NCBI GenBank assembly: GCA_013398275.1
Contig: VZSE01002451.1
Location: forward strand, 248,001 to 312,000
Direction: 5' to 3'
From: Promerops cafer
Taxonomy: Eukaryota > Chordata > Aves > Passeriformes > Nectariniidae
Length of the DNA: 64,000 bases
Below, one piece after another: positions 40,001 through 50,907 of the stretch. The notes under the pieces were generated by a model. That model saw nothing but the letters and a program-made list of their open reading frames with translations, did no database searches and was not told the origin of the DNA. Position 1 is the stretch's first letter; each line of letters begins with the position of its first letter. Position numbers and translations under genes: made by a program.

Positions 40001-42383
40001 CTGAGGCCTGCAGGTTCCTGGGAGGCCATGGATCCAGGAAAGCCCCCACAAAAGCACCACAGTGGCCAGTGCTGGGCTTTCACTTTCTGTACAAGGAGAC
40101 ATCCACTAAGGCTAGAAAATAACTAATTACTCCTGCTTGCTCATCTAAAACCCTGAAACTAGTTTTCACTCTGAAGAAATAAAGTTCTGCCAGTCACAGC
40201 CCATTTTAAGGGCTTGTTTCACATGTCTAAAAATTTAAAGACAGCAATCAATTAGCCTGTGCTAAATCAAAGCCATGACCTGGTTTTATGTTACTTAATT
40301 TGCACATTAAAAAAAGACATAACAAAAAAAAACCAACCAAAAAAACCCCCACAAATGACTACTTACAAACCTTTTCTGAACTCAGGCACATAGTGGTACG
40401 TTGGTTTGCCCAGATGGATGAAGAAATTTGAGAGATTGCCACTAACAGCAATGGTGAACACAAGTGTAGCACATATCCAAAATGGACCTTAAAAGGAAAC
40501 AAAATCAATAGCATCTCCTCTGCTCTCTTGCTTTCTCAGGCCAGCAAGTAAAACAAAATACAGACTCGAACTATTTAGCAGAGAAAATAACTTCTCCCAC
40601 CTGATACCTACCATAAAGGTCGGGATTGCTGCGGATATACAGCCTTACAAAGTTCTTCCCAGGGACTGGGAACACCGACCCTTTGATTCTGTCCAGGACC
40701 TGTGAAACATAAGGGTCTGTCTGACTGACAATGCAAGAAGGAAAAAAACCTCAATGGATAAGGCATAATTCAGACAACAGTTCTCTGGATCAGAGTATTA
40801 ACCTGGTATGTGTCCACATCGAAGAAGGTCTGGTAATACTCAAAAGTCCAGAAAGGGGCACTTTTCTTCTGTCCTGCAAGCAGCTGGATGGTGGGAAAGG
40901 CAACACTGAAAGTGTTACAAGCACACGATTTATGCATTACTAGCTCATTTACACAGTAGTCACATGATTTTGGTACCCAAACTGAAAATAAACTTAACAG
41001 AATAGCGCTTCCTATGGATTATGTAATGATTTCCCTTTCCCCCTCCAACAGCTGTTGGCAGCCAGTCTCTTATCTCCCCGCAGGCAGAATCACAGCCTGA
41101 GGTTGTAAAGAGCAGCCTGTTACTACCTGCTGCCACATCATCTGGAACACACACCCTCATCACCATGACACTTTCCTTTTGCGGTCAGAACCATAGAATG
41201 GCCTGTGATTGAAGGGACCTTAAAGATCATCTCATTCCAGCCCCCTCCCATGGGCAGGGACACCTTCCACTATCCCAGGTTGCTCCAAGCCCTGTCCAAC
41301 CTGGCTTTGAACACTTCCAGGGATGGTGCAGCCACAGCTTCTCTGGGCAACCCGTGCCAGGACCTCACCACCCTCACAGGAGAGAATTTCTTCCTAATAT
41401 CCAATCTAAACCTCTTCTCTTTTAGTTTGAATCCATTCCCCCTTGTCCTATTCTCTACGTGCTGTCATAAGAAATCCCCCTCCCTCTTTCTCACAGGACT
41501 CCACCAGCAGGGGTGAGAGCATTACCTCTGTTTTATCGGAGTCGTCAGTGCCCAGTAACTCATCGTCCTCTTCCCTCCCTGGCTCCTGCAGGCGGCTGTG
41601 CTGATTCTTGGGGATTTCAACTGGCTCATCGATGCTTATGGTGGTGGCATCAGGATTCGCTGCAAGCAAATGAGCTGCATCGTCAAATTCTGCAAATAAA
41701 TACATTACAAGACAGGCACTGAAATGTTTGTTCTCGTGGCTCAAATAAACACGTAAAGACCCCGAGACAGAATAATCACTAGCTTAGGCATGTTGGGTAC
41801 GATCTGTTTCCTAGAGCCCAAAATGACATGGATCAAGCTGAACATCTAGTCAGTCAACAAAGTGTGAGTCTGCTTTTCCTGCCGATCCGCCTGCCGGATG
41901 TTACACTGGCACCACCGGAGCCTGCCTTCCTGCCCTGCCGAGGGCCAGCAGGTCTCTGCAAGGGGAGGGCAAATCTGCCTCGCTAAAGAAATGGGTACTC
42001 TAAATATTCTCCAAAAATTGACATGAAATTTTTAATGAAGAACTAAGGAAGTCTGAAACCGGGGCCTTTTGGAGGTTACAGAGCGCTCTGCCCCTTTCCA
42101 GCTGTCACTTGCTACCACAAAGGATTTCAGTCCACGATTTCAGTCAACACCGGCTACGTCCTTTAGCTCGCCAGCAGCACAATTTCATCTCAGAAAATTC
42201 AGGATACCTGACCCCATCCTGACACCACAAACAAAACTCCCAGGACGTTTTTATTCCGCGAACGCTCAGAAGCGCTCCCAAAGCCTTCAGCGCCTCACGG
42301 CTCCCCCAGCTGAGGCCCAGCCCAACGTCCGCACCTGCGACATCGCCTTTACCTTGGAATTTGAGGTCGTCCGCCGTCGCCAT
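37049..42383 (-). CDS. YIPF1: YIPF1, Yip1-domain Golgi membrane protein
   Basis: YIPF1 is a multi-pass Yip1-family protein of the Golgi, thought to work with Rab GTPases and YIPF partners in membrane trafficking and glycan processing. Eight coding exons are read: 42353-42383, 41526-41689, 40803-40883, 40612-40699, 40371-40487, 39204-39370, 38002-38184 and 37049-37138. They total 921 bases and 306 residues, equal to the human length as I recall it. The protein starts MATADDLKFQ and has an acidic cytosolic head with EEDDELLGTDDSDKTE. It then runs through SAPFWTFEYYQTFFDVDTYQ, PTYHYVPEFRK, the TM-rich core with IYAYAWLVPLALWGFLMWRN and VMTFWPAVRDDNRR, and a short tail after AYFFDAPELD. About five membrane helices occupy the C-terminal two thirds. 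Intron 2 holds a CR1 fragment and intron 6 a probable LTR. The promoter is a small CpG island. The gene lies downstream of, and divergent from, DIO1. Confidence 0.97.
37720..37818 (+). mobile_element. CR1 LINE 3'-end fragment in YIPF1 intron 7
   Basis: The sequence matches the 3' end of avian CR1 elements as I know it: a GAACTCAATGATCCTGATGGGTC-like stretch, then CCTCCAACATGGAGACATTCTATGACTCC. The terminal ATTCTATG repeat unit gives the orientation. Confidence 0.7.
38560..38990 (-). mobile_element. Probable solo LTR of an old endogenous retrovirus in YIPF1 intron 6
   Basis: On the minus strand the order is U3-like sequence starting near TGTTGCATCCCAAAATGGG, a TATA-like CCTTAAAACCC, then AATAAACC (plus TTTATT at 38622-38627) followed by TGTTGAGTTACACC and a G/T- and C/T-rich segment ending near a CATACA. 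This is the layout of an LTR with its polyadenylation signal at the R/U5 boundary. No internal retroviral genes are present, so it would be a solo LTR. Exact ends and a target-site duplication could not be fixed, and the family is not identified. Confidence 0.5.
41190..41500 (-). mobile_element. CR1 LINE fragment in YIPF1 intron 2
   Basis: It begins CCATAGAATGGCCTG and continues with CTTAAAGATCATCTCATTCC, CACTTCCAGGGATGG and AATTTCTTCCTAATATCCAA. This is the familiar complement of a CR1 3' region, so the element lies on the minus strand. It is a 5'-truncated copy, as is usual for CR1. It closely resembles the copy at 42744-43180. Confidence 0.85.
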
Positions 42384-42660
42384 TCATCCGCCGGGATGAG
42401 GATCAGCTCCCCGGGGCTCGACCCTCCTGCAAGAGGACAGGGGCAGCGCTGGGACGGGGCCGGTCCCCCGGCCTGTGCCAGCGCTGCTGTGCCCCGCGGC
42501 CGCGCCCCCCGAGCCCCCGCAGCCCGCCCNCACCGACCAATCACAGCCCGCGCGGCGCTTCCGCGTGCGCGTCCGCCCGCCCCCTTAAAGGGCCCGCGGC
42601 AGCCCGAGCGCGGCAGGCCAGGTGCGGCGGCGGCGGCCGTCCGTGACCGTCTGTGCACGA
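42340..42660. promoter_or_regulatory. CpG island, YIPF1 promoter
   Basis: A GC-rich patch with a single N (42530) surrounds the YIPF1 start codon (42383). About 150 bases upstream is a CCAAT box (42537-42541, in GACCAATCACAGC). A GCGTGCGCG stretch resembling an NRF1 half-site and a CTTCCG ETS-like core follow. There is no TATA box at a sensible distance. DIO1 begins 1.3 kb away in the opposite direction but outside the island. Confidence 0.65.
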
Positions 42661-42743
42661 ACGTGCAGGGACTGTAGATAATAATGCGCTTATTCGTCTG
42701 TTGTAAACGTACACTGCATGTGTTGGTAACTGAGAGTTTTATC

Positions 42744-43180
42744 AGAGAATCACAGAACGGTTTGGGGTGGAAGGGAAATCAAAGCTCATCTCATTTCAAC
42801 TCCTTGCCATGGGCAGGGACACCTCCCACCAGAACGGGCCGCTCCAAGCCCCGTCCAGCCCGGCCTTGGACACTTCCAGGGATGGGGCAGCCACAGCTTC
42901 TCTGGGCACCCTGTGCCAGGGCCTCACCACCCTCACAGGAGAGAATTTCTTCTTCACGCCTGATCTAAACCTGCCCTCTGTTGGTTTGCAGCCATTCCCC
43001 CTTGTCTTGTCACTGCAGGCCCTTGTCGATAGCCTCTCTCCATCTGTCTTGTCTCCCTTCAGGTGCTGGAAGGCCACAGTTAGGTCACCACAAAGCCTTC
43101 TCTTCCCCAGGCTGAACAATCCCAATTCTCCCAGCCCTTCCGCACATCCCTCTGATCTTGGTGGCCTCTTGAGGCCTTGC
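42744..43180 (-). mobile_element. CR1 LINE fragment between YIPF1 and DIO1
   Basis: It begins with ATCAGAGAATCACAGAACGG, then CTCATCTCATTTCAACTCC, CACTTCCAGGGATGGGGCAG, and further upstream CR1 sequence through CTTCTCTTCCCCAGGCTGAA. It is about 430 bases, in the same orientation and apparently of the same subfamily as the copy at 41190. It occupies most of the DNA between the two gene starts, ending about 520 bases upstream of the DIO1 ATG. Confidence 0.88.
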
Positions 43181-43705
43181 GCCAACAGATCCGTGTCCTT
43201 CCTGTGCTGGGGACCAGCTGGATATTATATATACTGGAGTATAAATATAAATACACATATTTTTTTAATCCTTCATCCCCAAAATGCCAAGCTCTAGAGT
43301 GCAGCAAAGCCCCAGAGCAGTCAGAGGAGGAGGAACAGGGCACTGTTAGCACGGCATCTGCATCACCCCAAGGCCTCAAGCATCAGCACCTTAGTCTTTA
43401 CTCTGGGATTCAAGGAGAACATCCTGATCCAGCTCCCCTCATTTGTAAAACACAGACCACATTTGTGGATAAGCCTCACAGCTCTGCAGTGAGCACCACA
43501 CAGCCACCCTGGCTGCACTTGATGCCTTTGGTGCAGCTGAAGGGAGCACGGCTGACAGGATCCTTTTTCACACAGGGGCTGAAGTGCAGGGAGAGGACAG
43601 CGTGCAAGGCGAGGCAGAAACTCAAACACGTGAACGTTTTCCCTCCCCCTCTACCTTTGCCCCTGCCTCTCACTGTGCTCCCACTGACCAGACCTCTCCA
43701 CCACA

Positions 43706-46700
43706 ATGTTGGACGTCAGGGTACTCCTACAGAAAATCCTGATTCTTCTGCAAGTTACTCTGTCTGTTGTTGTTGGCAAAACGCTGATGATACTGTTCCC
43801 CAATGCCATGAAAAGATACATCCTAAAGATGGGTGAAAAGAGCAGAATGAACCAGAATCCAAAGTTCAGCTACGAAAACTGGGGCCCAACGTTTTTCAGC
43901 TTCAAGTATTTGCAGTTTGTGCTGAAGGTGAAGTGGAGGAGGCTGGAGGATGAAGCCTATGAGGGATGCCCTGCTCCCAACACGCCGGTGGTGACCCTCG
44001 ACAGGGAAGTTTGTCACCTCCTGGATTTCATGAAAGGTCAGTAACTGAGCCACGTAGCTGGGCTGAGTTTGCTGAGAGCACGAATGAGGGGATGCTGCTG
44101 AGGGAACGGGGACAGGCAGCTGGCACCTGAGTGCATCACGTGCAGACCACCAGCACTCACCTGCTGGAGAAGATGCAACACATTTACTCCAGCTGCTTCT
44201 TGATTTTAAAAAATAACCTGCATTTATCACTCTATGCTATACCTTCACACCACTGAGCTTCTGCAAGAGCTGGCTCTGCCTGGAAACACTTTTTGCTGAA
44301 AGCCAAGGTAGTAATTTGTTTTAGGGAGAGAAGGCCCAGAACTGAACCGTATGCAACGATTCCTGAGTGTTGGCTGTCGTTCCCTGTCCATACAGAAAAT
44401 TCCACACCAGCTCCCCTAGCTAGCCTAATGCCTAGAAAGCACACAGTGGGTTTTTCCAGATCCAAAGTGGCTGGGAATAAAGCAGAAGTAGCTGCTTTGT
44501 ACTTTGTCCGCTGCCTCCCACTGAGATCTCGGTAGAACGTGGAATTAATCATTAAGCTGCAGCCATCCCCATGGGAGGGATTACATCCTTCTCTCACTCT
44601 GCATTCCTAATTATCTATAGATATTTATGTAGAAAATGGGCTGCAAATTTGGAAAAGAGATACTGTGTATCTATAGGAAGGTACCACTGTTATTTAATTC
44701 TTTAGGATGTGGATCTATGTTAGCAGCAGCTTTTAAGTTAAGCCATGCCAGAAAGATCTTGAACTAATTTCATGGAATTTAGCATAACCAGACTAAAAGA
44801 GGTGCTTAAAAATCCTGCAAGCTCTCTTAAATCAAGGCCTTGCAAACAGATGCCAACACCAACACAATACTGTGTTAATTTGTAAGCAACTTCAGATACT
44901 TTTGCCAGCATAAGGTTAGTTTAATAGTAATACATAACCAGAGTTCTGTTTGGACAGGAAATTGCAGAAATACATTGAAAGCATGAAAGCCTGTGATGCA
45001 TGACTGAAAAGCCTGCAGTTTCCTCTCAGCTCAGCTTGAACTGATACATCTAAAAAAATCTGGACATGAAAAGGCACTGGGACCCTGTCCTCAATGCCCA
45101 CCCCTGAACCACTGTCCCTGGATAACTTGCAGACGACCATGTTTAGTATTTTTGAAGTTGCTCCATACTAAGGATCTCAGGGAGGCTGAGATGACCATTT
45201 TGGATCAGTTCCCTATCCCAAAAATGTTGGTAACTTGCGAATTGGCTCTTGTGATGAGGAAAGGAGAAGCTGTGTGACTGCAGGGTGCCTCCTGCCTGTA
45301 CTGGGCAGGGTTCCCTCAGGTAAACTCCTTGCTGGATGCAGCACAGATGAGAGCCAGGCTAGGAAAAACACGTTTAAGCCTGCTTTGCAGAGATGCAGAG
45401 GTTCTCCTGCTGATTTTACTGACCTAGGAGAAGTTTATGAAGTGACTTAGTGTTGTCCAGGAATCTCTGCACCAGAGGCTCAGCTCAGTGTATTTAATTC
45501 TGCCCTTCCTCCCTTAGCTTAACCACAAAATTCCTTTTTTTTTTTTTCCAGATAACCGACCTTTAATCCTGAATTTTGGCAGTTGCACCTGACCTTCATT
45601 TATGCTAAAATTTGATGAGTTCAACAAGCTCATCAAAGATTTCAGCTCAATAGCAGATTTCCTTATCATCTACATCGAGGAAGCTCATGCAGTAGGTACA
45701 GTACAAACACCACAGTGATGCCAACCACAGCTTCAAATATGTCACTTCCTTCAGGGAAAAAAAAGCATGCTAGCAAAGGAGGGGGCTGCAAACAGGAGAG
45801 AAATCTTCAAATCAAGTGGCAACACCACATCTAGGCACCAGTTTGTGCCCCGAATTCTCCTAAGATTCTACTTACACTTCTGACTTTGCACTGAGTTACT
45901 CATGGGAAGGACACAGTTGTATCTTTTAAAAATTGCCTCTCAACGTTAGTACAGCTCCTTTTGGAAAGAGGAAGAAAAGACATTTCATAGAGTAAAATTT
46001 AAGTGTATAGTATGTTATGTGTTAACAGAAAAAAAAGAATTAGTTTGTAATATTTTTCAAGAACAGGATGCAGACTCCAATTTGAAAAATTTAGCAGGCA
46101 AACAAACCACACTTGTTTATCTACACTGGATTCTAAGTAACACGTTGGCACTGGTTTTATCCCAGGATTAAATGTTTTTTTAAAACCTATCATTTATAGT
46201 TTTCTACTTATATGTCATTTTCAGCAACTGAGAATCAGATAATGACTAAGTCAGTCATCAAACCCTCTTACTAGTTTCTACTTTACTGGGTAGAGTTGTG
46301 TGCAAATGTTTGTTTGCATAGTTCTGAAAAACAAAGGTGTGTCCTGGCTCACATTTCGCTTCTCACAGACCTGTAATTTTGGTTTATAGGTCTAATGAGT
46401 ACAATCAAGCAAAATGAGCAACACTGACAAACCTTACCCAAATAGAATACACATTCCTCACCTGGTGTCTTTCTAGGGTCAATCTATGTGGGAAAATTTC
46501 AGCTAAAATCCATAAAATATTTCTGAATCCAGGGCAAGAGGAAAATACAGTTTGATGAGGGAAAAAAATAGATCTGCTGCCATCATTTGAGGGGGGCTTT
46601 CATTTTATGGCAGGTTTTGATGTTAGGCATAAACTGCAAGATTCTTTTAACCTAGTTCTGGGATATGACACACAGTACATGTCCACCTTTGCATCTATTC

Positions 46701-47480
46701 AAAACCTTCATTGCTAAATCCCTTCCTCATTTGTTTTAGATGGATGGGCTTTTAAAAACAACGTCGTTATTAAAAATCACAGAAGCCTTGAAGATCGAAA
46801 AATTGCAGCACAATTTCTTCAGAAAAATCACCCTCTATGTCCAGTGGTTTTGGACACTATGGAAAACCTGAGCAGTTCAAAATACGCTGCGCTGCCAGAA
46901 CGACTCTACCTGCTTCAGGGGGGGAAGGTCATCTACAAGGTAAAAAACACCAGTAGCAATGAGCACAGTAGACAGAGATTTTTAAATTTCAAGGTAGCTT
47001 GAGACTGCTTTACACTTAACAGTCAGTATTTCATTCTGTTTGAGAGCTAAACATTTCACAACGCACTGTAAATGTGTGGAGAAATGAAAATGCAGCAAAA
47101 CCAGTCTGGGCCTTTATAATGTACATATCTGATGCACACCTCAGTCTTGCTCAAATATTTATATTTTGGCTCACTCGTAACCCGAGGTACACCTAAGCTG
47201 TGAAATCCAGGAAAGCTTCCCACCTCCAGGATCCAGACATTGGCACTGTTCAGTGACAGAGCAGAGTGTCACCAGTGTAAAACCATCTCCCAGGGATGGC
47301 TCCAGTGGAAAGTGAGCCCAAGGCACACCTGCCCACAGCTCTGGTGCAGCTGCTGTGCTCTAAAGGATTTCTGCTCTGCTTGAGCATCACTGTGTCATTT
47401 TATTGCCTTTGCAGGGAGGAGTGGGGCCTTGGAATTACCACCCCCAGGAAATACGAGCCATCCTGGAAAAACTGAAATAG
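43706..47480 (+). CDS. DIO1: DIO1, type 1 iodothyronine deiodinase (selenoprotein)
   Basis: DIO1 is a membrane selenoenzyme that removes iodine from thyroid hormones. It converts T4 to active T3 by outer-ring deiodination and clears reverse T3 by inner-ring deiodination. Four exons are read: 43706-44036, 45552-45695, 46740-46939 and 47415-47480, with consistent phases. They give 741 bases and 246 residues against 249 in human. An N-terminal hydrophobic anchor (about residues 8-30) precedes the thioredoxin-like catalytic domain. The active site reads NFGSCT-Sec-PSFM, with the selenocysteine codon TGA at 45590-45592. Also present are IYIEEAHAVDGWAF, the conserved His in KNHRSLEDR, DTMENLSS, YAALPERLYLLQGGK and GPWNYHPQEIRAILEKL. 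Conventional gene callers would stop at the TGA. The first ATG of exon 1 is used, and the exon 1 donor is AAAG/GTCAGT. A SECIS lies in the 3' UTR about 0.5 kb past the stop. Confidence 0.97.
44037..45551 (+). other. DIO1: DIO1 intron 1, nothing further seen
   Basis: The donor is GTCAGT and the acceptor follows a long T run ending CCAG. I see no repeats or exons inside. Confidence 0.7.
45590..45592 (+). other. DIO1: Selenocysteine UGA codon of DIO1
   Basis: The in-frame TGA sits in the catalytic motif GSCT-Sec-PSFM of exon 2 and the frame continues to a normal TAG at 47478-47480. In all deiodinases this position is selenocysteine and directly attacks the iodine. Recoding depends on the SECIS downstream. 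Confidence 0.97.
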
Positions 47481-47962
47481 AAAAAGAAGAGGACTTCGAA
47501 GTAAAAACTATTTGGATAAAGAAGTTCAAGAATAATTTGTCACAGACCTAAGTCTAAGGAACAAAAAAAGAATTTAAAAACAGCCATAGGGACAAGAAGA
47601 AAAGAATGCTGTATGTGCACATAAAGAGCATCTGAAATGAGGTTCATTATGCTTGTCTAGAAGCTTTCAGGTGTCATCCCTACAACACCAACTCCTGTTC
47701 TGTAGTAACTTACTACTCTTATACCACATGCAGTAATGTGGGAGCTGGGTCCATTGAGCTCTGGATACCAACACTTACACTTGTAAGGAATATCCTGCAG
47801 GATAACCTTCAGGGTGGTGACATTTGCAAGAGCCCACTAGCAAGCAAAGCAACTGATTTCACATTACTACACACATTGCACTTGTACATATAAAATGTTC
47901 TCTTTCACTGACTTCAGGAGGCTTCTGAGCAAGACAATCTCTATCAACACCTGTTTCCATGA

Positions 47963-48022
47963 GTATTTGTTATGATGGTCCCAGCACAAAGCACTGGCGG
48001 CTGTGACCTGATTCTAGAAAAT
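47963..48022 (+). promoter_or_regulatory. SECIS element of DIO1
   Basis: The 5' quartet ATGA is at 47972-47975. It is followed by a helix strand GGTCCCAG, an apical part with the conserved run of A (CACAAAGCAC), the pairing strand CTGTGACC, and the 3' quartet TGAT at 48009-48012. The helix pairs with a single mismatch, and flanking TATTT/AAATA can form the lower stem. The layout fits the eukaryotic SECIS core (ATGA ... AA ... TGA). It lies about 490 bases after the DIO1 stop, on the same strand. Confidence 0.85.
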
Positions 48023-48053
48023 ATTTATAGAAACAAGGGATTGATCTACAATT

Positions 48054-48059
48054 ATTAAA
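48054..48059 (+). terminator. Candidate DIO1 polyadenylation signal (ATTAAA)
   Basis: This is the common variant signal, lying about 40 bases after the SECIS. It would include the whole SECIS in the mRNA. The downstream T-rich support is weak. Confidence 0.35.
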
Positions 48060-48453
48060 AGTCTATCAAAGCACTTCATTTGGCTTCAGATTATTTCCCT
48101 TCTTGCCCTGCCTCTCTCCCCCAGGTTATTTCTAAGCATTAGCAGACATTTATATTCATTCTAATAATCTCTGAGTTTGAGCTGATCAGAAAGTTACCCA
48201 TTTAAGGACTTTTGAAGGACTTGTTTGACAGCAGGAAGTAATACATACCACTTAAGTAGCTCACACTTTTTTTCTATTTAACTCAGCATGCAAGGGAAAC
48301 GTTTTACAGGAAATTGAGTTTTAATTAATGTATTATGCAAGCCTGATATAAAGATACTACCTTAAATGGACTCAGTTATGTCCAGGTGTTCTAGGCTGAC
48401 AGTTTAGGTTACAAAATGAGAAAGCTGCTACTACAATTAACAAGAGCACTGTG

Positions 48454-48512
48454 TTGTGGTTGGACTTGATGATCTTAAAAGTCTTTTCCAACCTAAATGA
48501 TTCTATATGCTC
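48454..48512 (+). mobile_element. Short CR1 3'-end remnant
   Basis: TTGTGGTTGGACTTGATGAT, then CTTAAAAGTCTTTTCCAACC and ATGATTCTATATG, matches the terminal part of avian CR1. It lies between the converging 3' ends of DIO1 and HSPB11. Confidence 0.8.
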
Positions 48513-48571
48513 CTATTCCATACATTAAACCAGCAGGGAATACATACCGCATCCATACTTTCAAAAACCAC

Positions 48572-48577
48572 TTTAAT
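48572..48577 (-). terminator. Candidate HSPB11 polyadenylation signal (ATTAAA)
   Basis: On the minus strand ATTAAA is followed by GTGG and, about 30 bases on, GGTATGTATT. It lies about 95 bases past the HSPB11 stop, which would give a short 3' UTR. Confidence 0.45.
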
Positions 48578-48671
48578 ACAAGGTTCTAATAATAAACGTT
48601 CTCTGCAGTGCAGCTATCAAAATGTAACTTCCTTATAAAAAATAAAATGGAGGCCCAAATTTAAGCTGGGC

Positions 48672-50907
48672 TCAAGTGTTCTCTGCCGTGCCCTCTGCCA
48701 TCACCCGGTGCACTGACACAAAATGATCAAAGGCAGATTTGATGATGAAACGCAAGTAAGTGGCTTGGAACTCAGGAAGCTGCAGAAGGAATAAAAATAA
48801 TGTTATTCCATTCTCTGTAGTAACAAAACTACTAAACCACATTTGCAGAAGTTTGTTAAACACAAGGACGTGGATGGTTCGGTGTCTGTTTTTGCACTGC
48901 ACATAAATCAAGTTCTTTGATCTGCAACTCAAAAAAATCCCATCACCTCCTGAATTCTGCAGCCTTAAGGGCAGCAGTTGAAGGAGGGAAGATTGCCACA
49001 CTTCTGGAAAGGGCCCTTGCACCTCGTTAGAAGCACTAGGCAGGTGCAATTTCATAGCACAATCTACAGAGGAGCAGCTGGGAAGTGCAATTTCACACCA
49101 CAACCTGCAAATTCCTCTCTTTAACGCCAACTGAGCAATAATTGTAAATAAAGACATGTTTGGTTTTTTTATGGTTTTTCCCCACTTAGTCCAGACATCC
49201 CATTTCATGAACCACTACTGATGCACACTGTAAATACTCACTGGAAATTCTTCCATTTGGAGCTGTCCTTCTCTGTGCTGCAAATCTAGAAAACATATTT
49301 TAAGGTAAATAATGAAGAATAATGTGCAATGCTGTGAAGTTTTCACTGGACTCAGAGTTCAAGTGAGCTTAAGGAATGAATTTACACTGCATACAGACAT
49401 TGTTCTCTTTTATTTTTACAGGTGATTTAAGAGAATACTTTTTTGCAATATCTCAGTGTGTGTGTATATATATATATAGCCCAGTCATTATAGTGTTATA
49501 AAAAGTCACCCAAGAGGCACTAAAAAAAGCCAATCCCCAAACCAAACAATGCAGGAAATGGCACTCTATTATACTATGTAAGCCTGTTTTTAATTTTTGG
49601 AACATAAAGTGCACAAGTAGAGCTTTTACCCCTTATACAGCATTTTACTCTCCAAACTGCTGCAGAGACAAGCAGTGTTAACAAAATTCACTTAAACGTG
49701 ACTGTTACATTAATGTCTAATAAAATAATCATCACGCCACACTTTACTCAGCAAATAGATGAGGGGCTACAGTGATTCACTGAAAAAGACCAACATTGTT
49801 CCCACAAAACCCCACAAACTCAGTCTTACCTTTTTCAACACACTGTTCAAAACCCACAGGGTCTTTAGATGTGCTTCTTTCAATCCTTAAGGTCCGTACT
49901 AAAATATATATAAATTCAAAATATCAACACAAGTTCTGATTCTTTATTGATACTGATATTTATTCCATGACTTTACAACCACAAAACACTTTCAAGCCAT
50001 TAACTAATTTATTTTTTCTCTAAGCTATGGGGACTGTGGATATGAAGGATGATTGCTTTGAGAAAATGAATCTTTATGCAAAATTGAATCTTTATGTGAA
50101 GTTAAATGTTTATGAGTCTCTTAAAAGTGGCTATGTACAGACTATGACACTACTGTGGGAACATGCATTAAGGCACAGACACACATTTTAATATAGCTCA
50201 TATTACCTACTGCAAAACACGAAGTCTTACCCAAATAACACTGGATGGCGACTTTGCTGATTTTTACACATTTGGGAAAACCAATAATCAGCTCCTGTGG
50301 GAACATGCCTGTCGTCGTCCAAAACGTTTTGGAACTTCTGTAGAGGGAACAGGACAGAACCCTCAACTGCAGCTTTCCATCTATAACCATCTTGAATGAA
50401 ATTTATCACAGAAAAATATGGAGGGGAAAGGAAGGGGGAAAGCAGAGAGGGAAAGAAAAGGAGTAGAAAAACAGGGGAATAGTGAGGAAGGGAAGGAGAG
50501 GGACGGAAAGGATGAGTGGAATGGGGGGAAAAGGAAGGGGGAGGCATTTTTATTTGGGGTACTTTCGGCAGTGCCCTGCATAACGACGGGGCAGCCCTCT
50601 GGAGGTATTTACACCTCGCCGTGCAGGCTCCGTACCCGGGCGGCACCGCACAGGAGCGCGCAATGGCGGTGGGCCCGAGCAGTTCCGGAGTGAGGGCGAA
50701 GGGCCGAGCCCNNNNNNNNNNNNNNNNNNNNNNNNNNNNNNNCCCAGCCCCGGCGGGCTCCGTGCGGGAGGAGCCGCTCCCGCCGCCCGTGCCCCCGCCC
50801 GGCCCTCACCCGTCCGCCACGCTCTCGGCGGGGTGCTCGGCATCGCTGGACGTGGCCAGGACGAGGGCGGCCCCCGCCGAGCTCCGGCACCAGTCGGCGG
50901 CTCTCAT
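48672..50907 (-). CDS. HSPB11: HSPB11 / IFT25, intraflagellar transport subunit
   Basis: This encodes IFT25, which pairs with the small GTPase IFT27 in the IFT-B complex. It is needed for export of BBSome and Hedgehog components from cilia. Despite the symbol it has a galactose-binding-like jelly-roll fold, not an alpha-crystallin domain. Five exons are read: 50810-50907, 50231-50337, 49830-49898, 49242-49285 and 48672-48779. Phases agree, with 426 bases and 141 residues against 144 in human. Landmarks are ALVLATSSDAEHPAESVADG, KTFWTTTGMFPQELIIGFPK, IERSTSKDPVGFEQCVEK and ATYLRFIIKSAFDHFVSVHR. The ATG at 50907 has an N immediately 5' of it. Intron 1 carries a polypurine tract and a 31-base gap. 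The gene is divergent from LRRC42 and converges on DIO1. Confidence 0.95.
49456..49479. repeat. (TG)n(TA)n dinucleotide repeat in HSPB11 intron
   Basis: A short TG run passes into about seven TA units. Confidence 0.9.
50420..50544 (+). repeat. Polypurine tract in HSPB11 intron 1
   Basis: About 125 bases of G and A on the plus strand, in GGAA/GGGAAA-like runs, have only nine interrupting pyrimidines. The minus (transcribed RNA) strand of HSPB11 is therefore polypyrimidine. Some open frames seen here are low-complexity artefacts. Confidence 0.9.

Noticed and set aside
41448..41744. YIPF1 exon 2 reading on into a longer frame (VMLSPLLVESC...)
   Set aside because: The extra residues come from intron and CR1 sequence past a good GTAATG donor; splicing to the next exon restores the YIPF1 frame.
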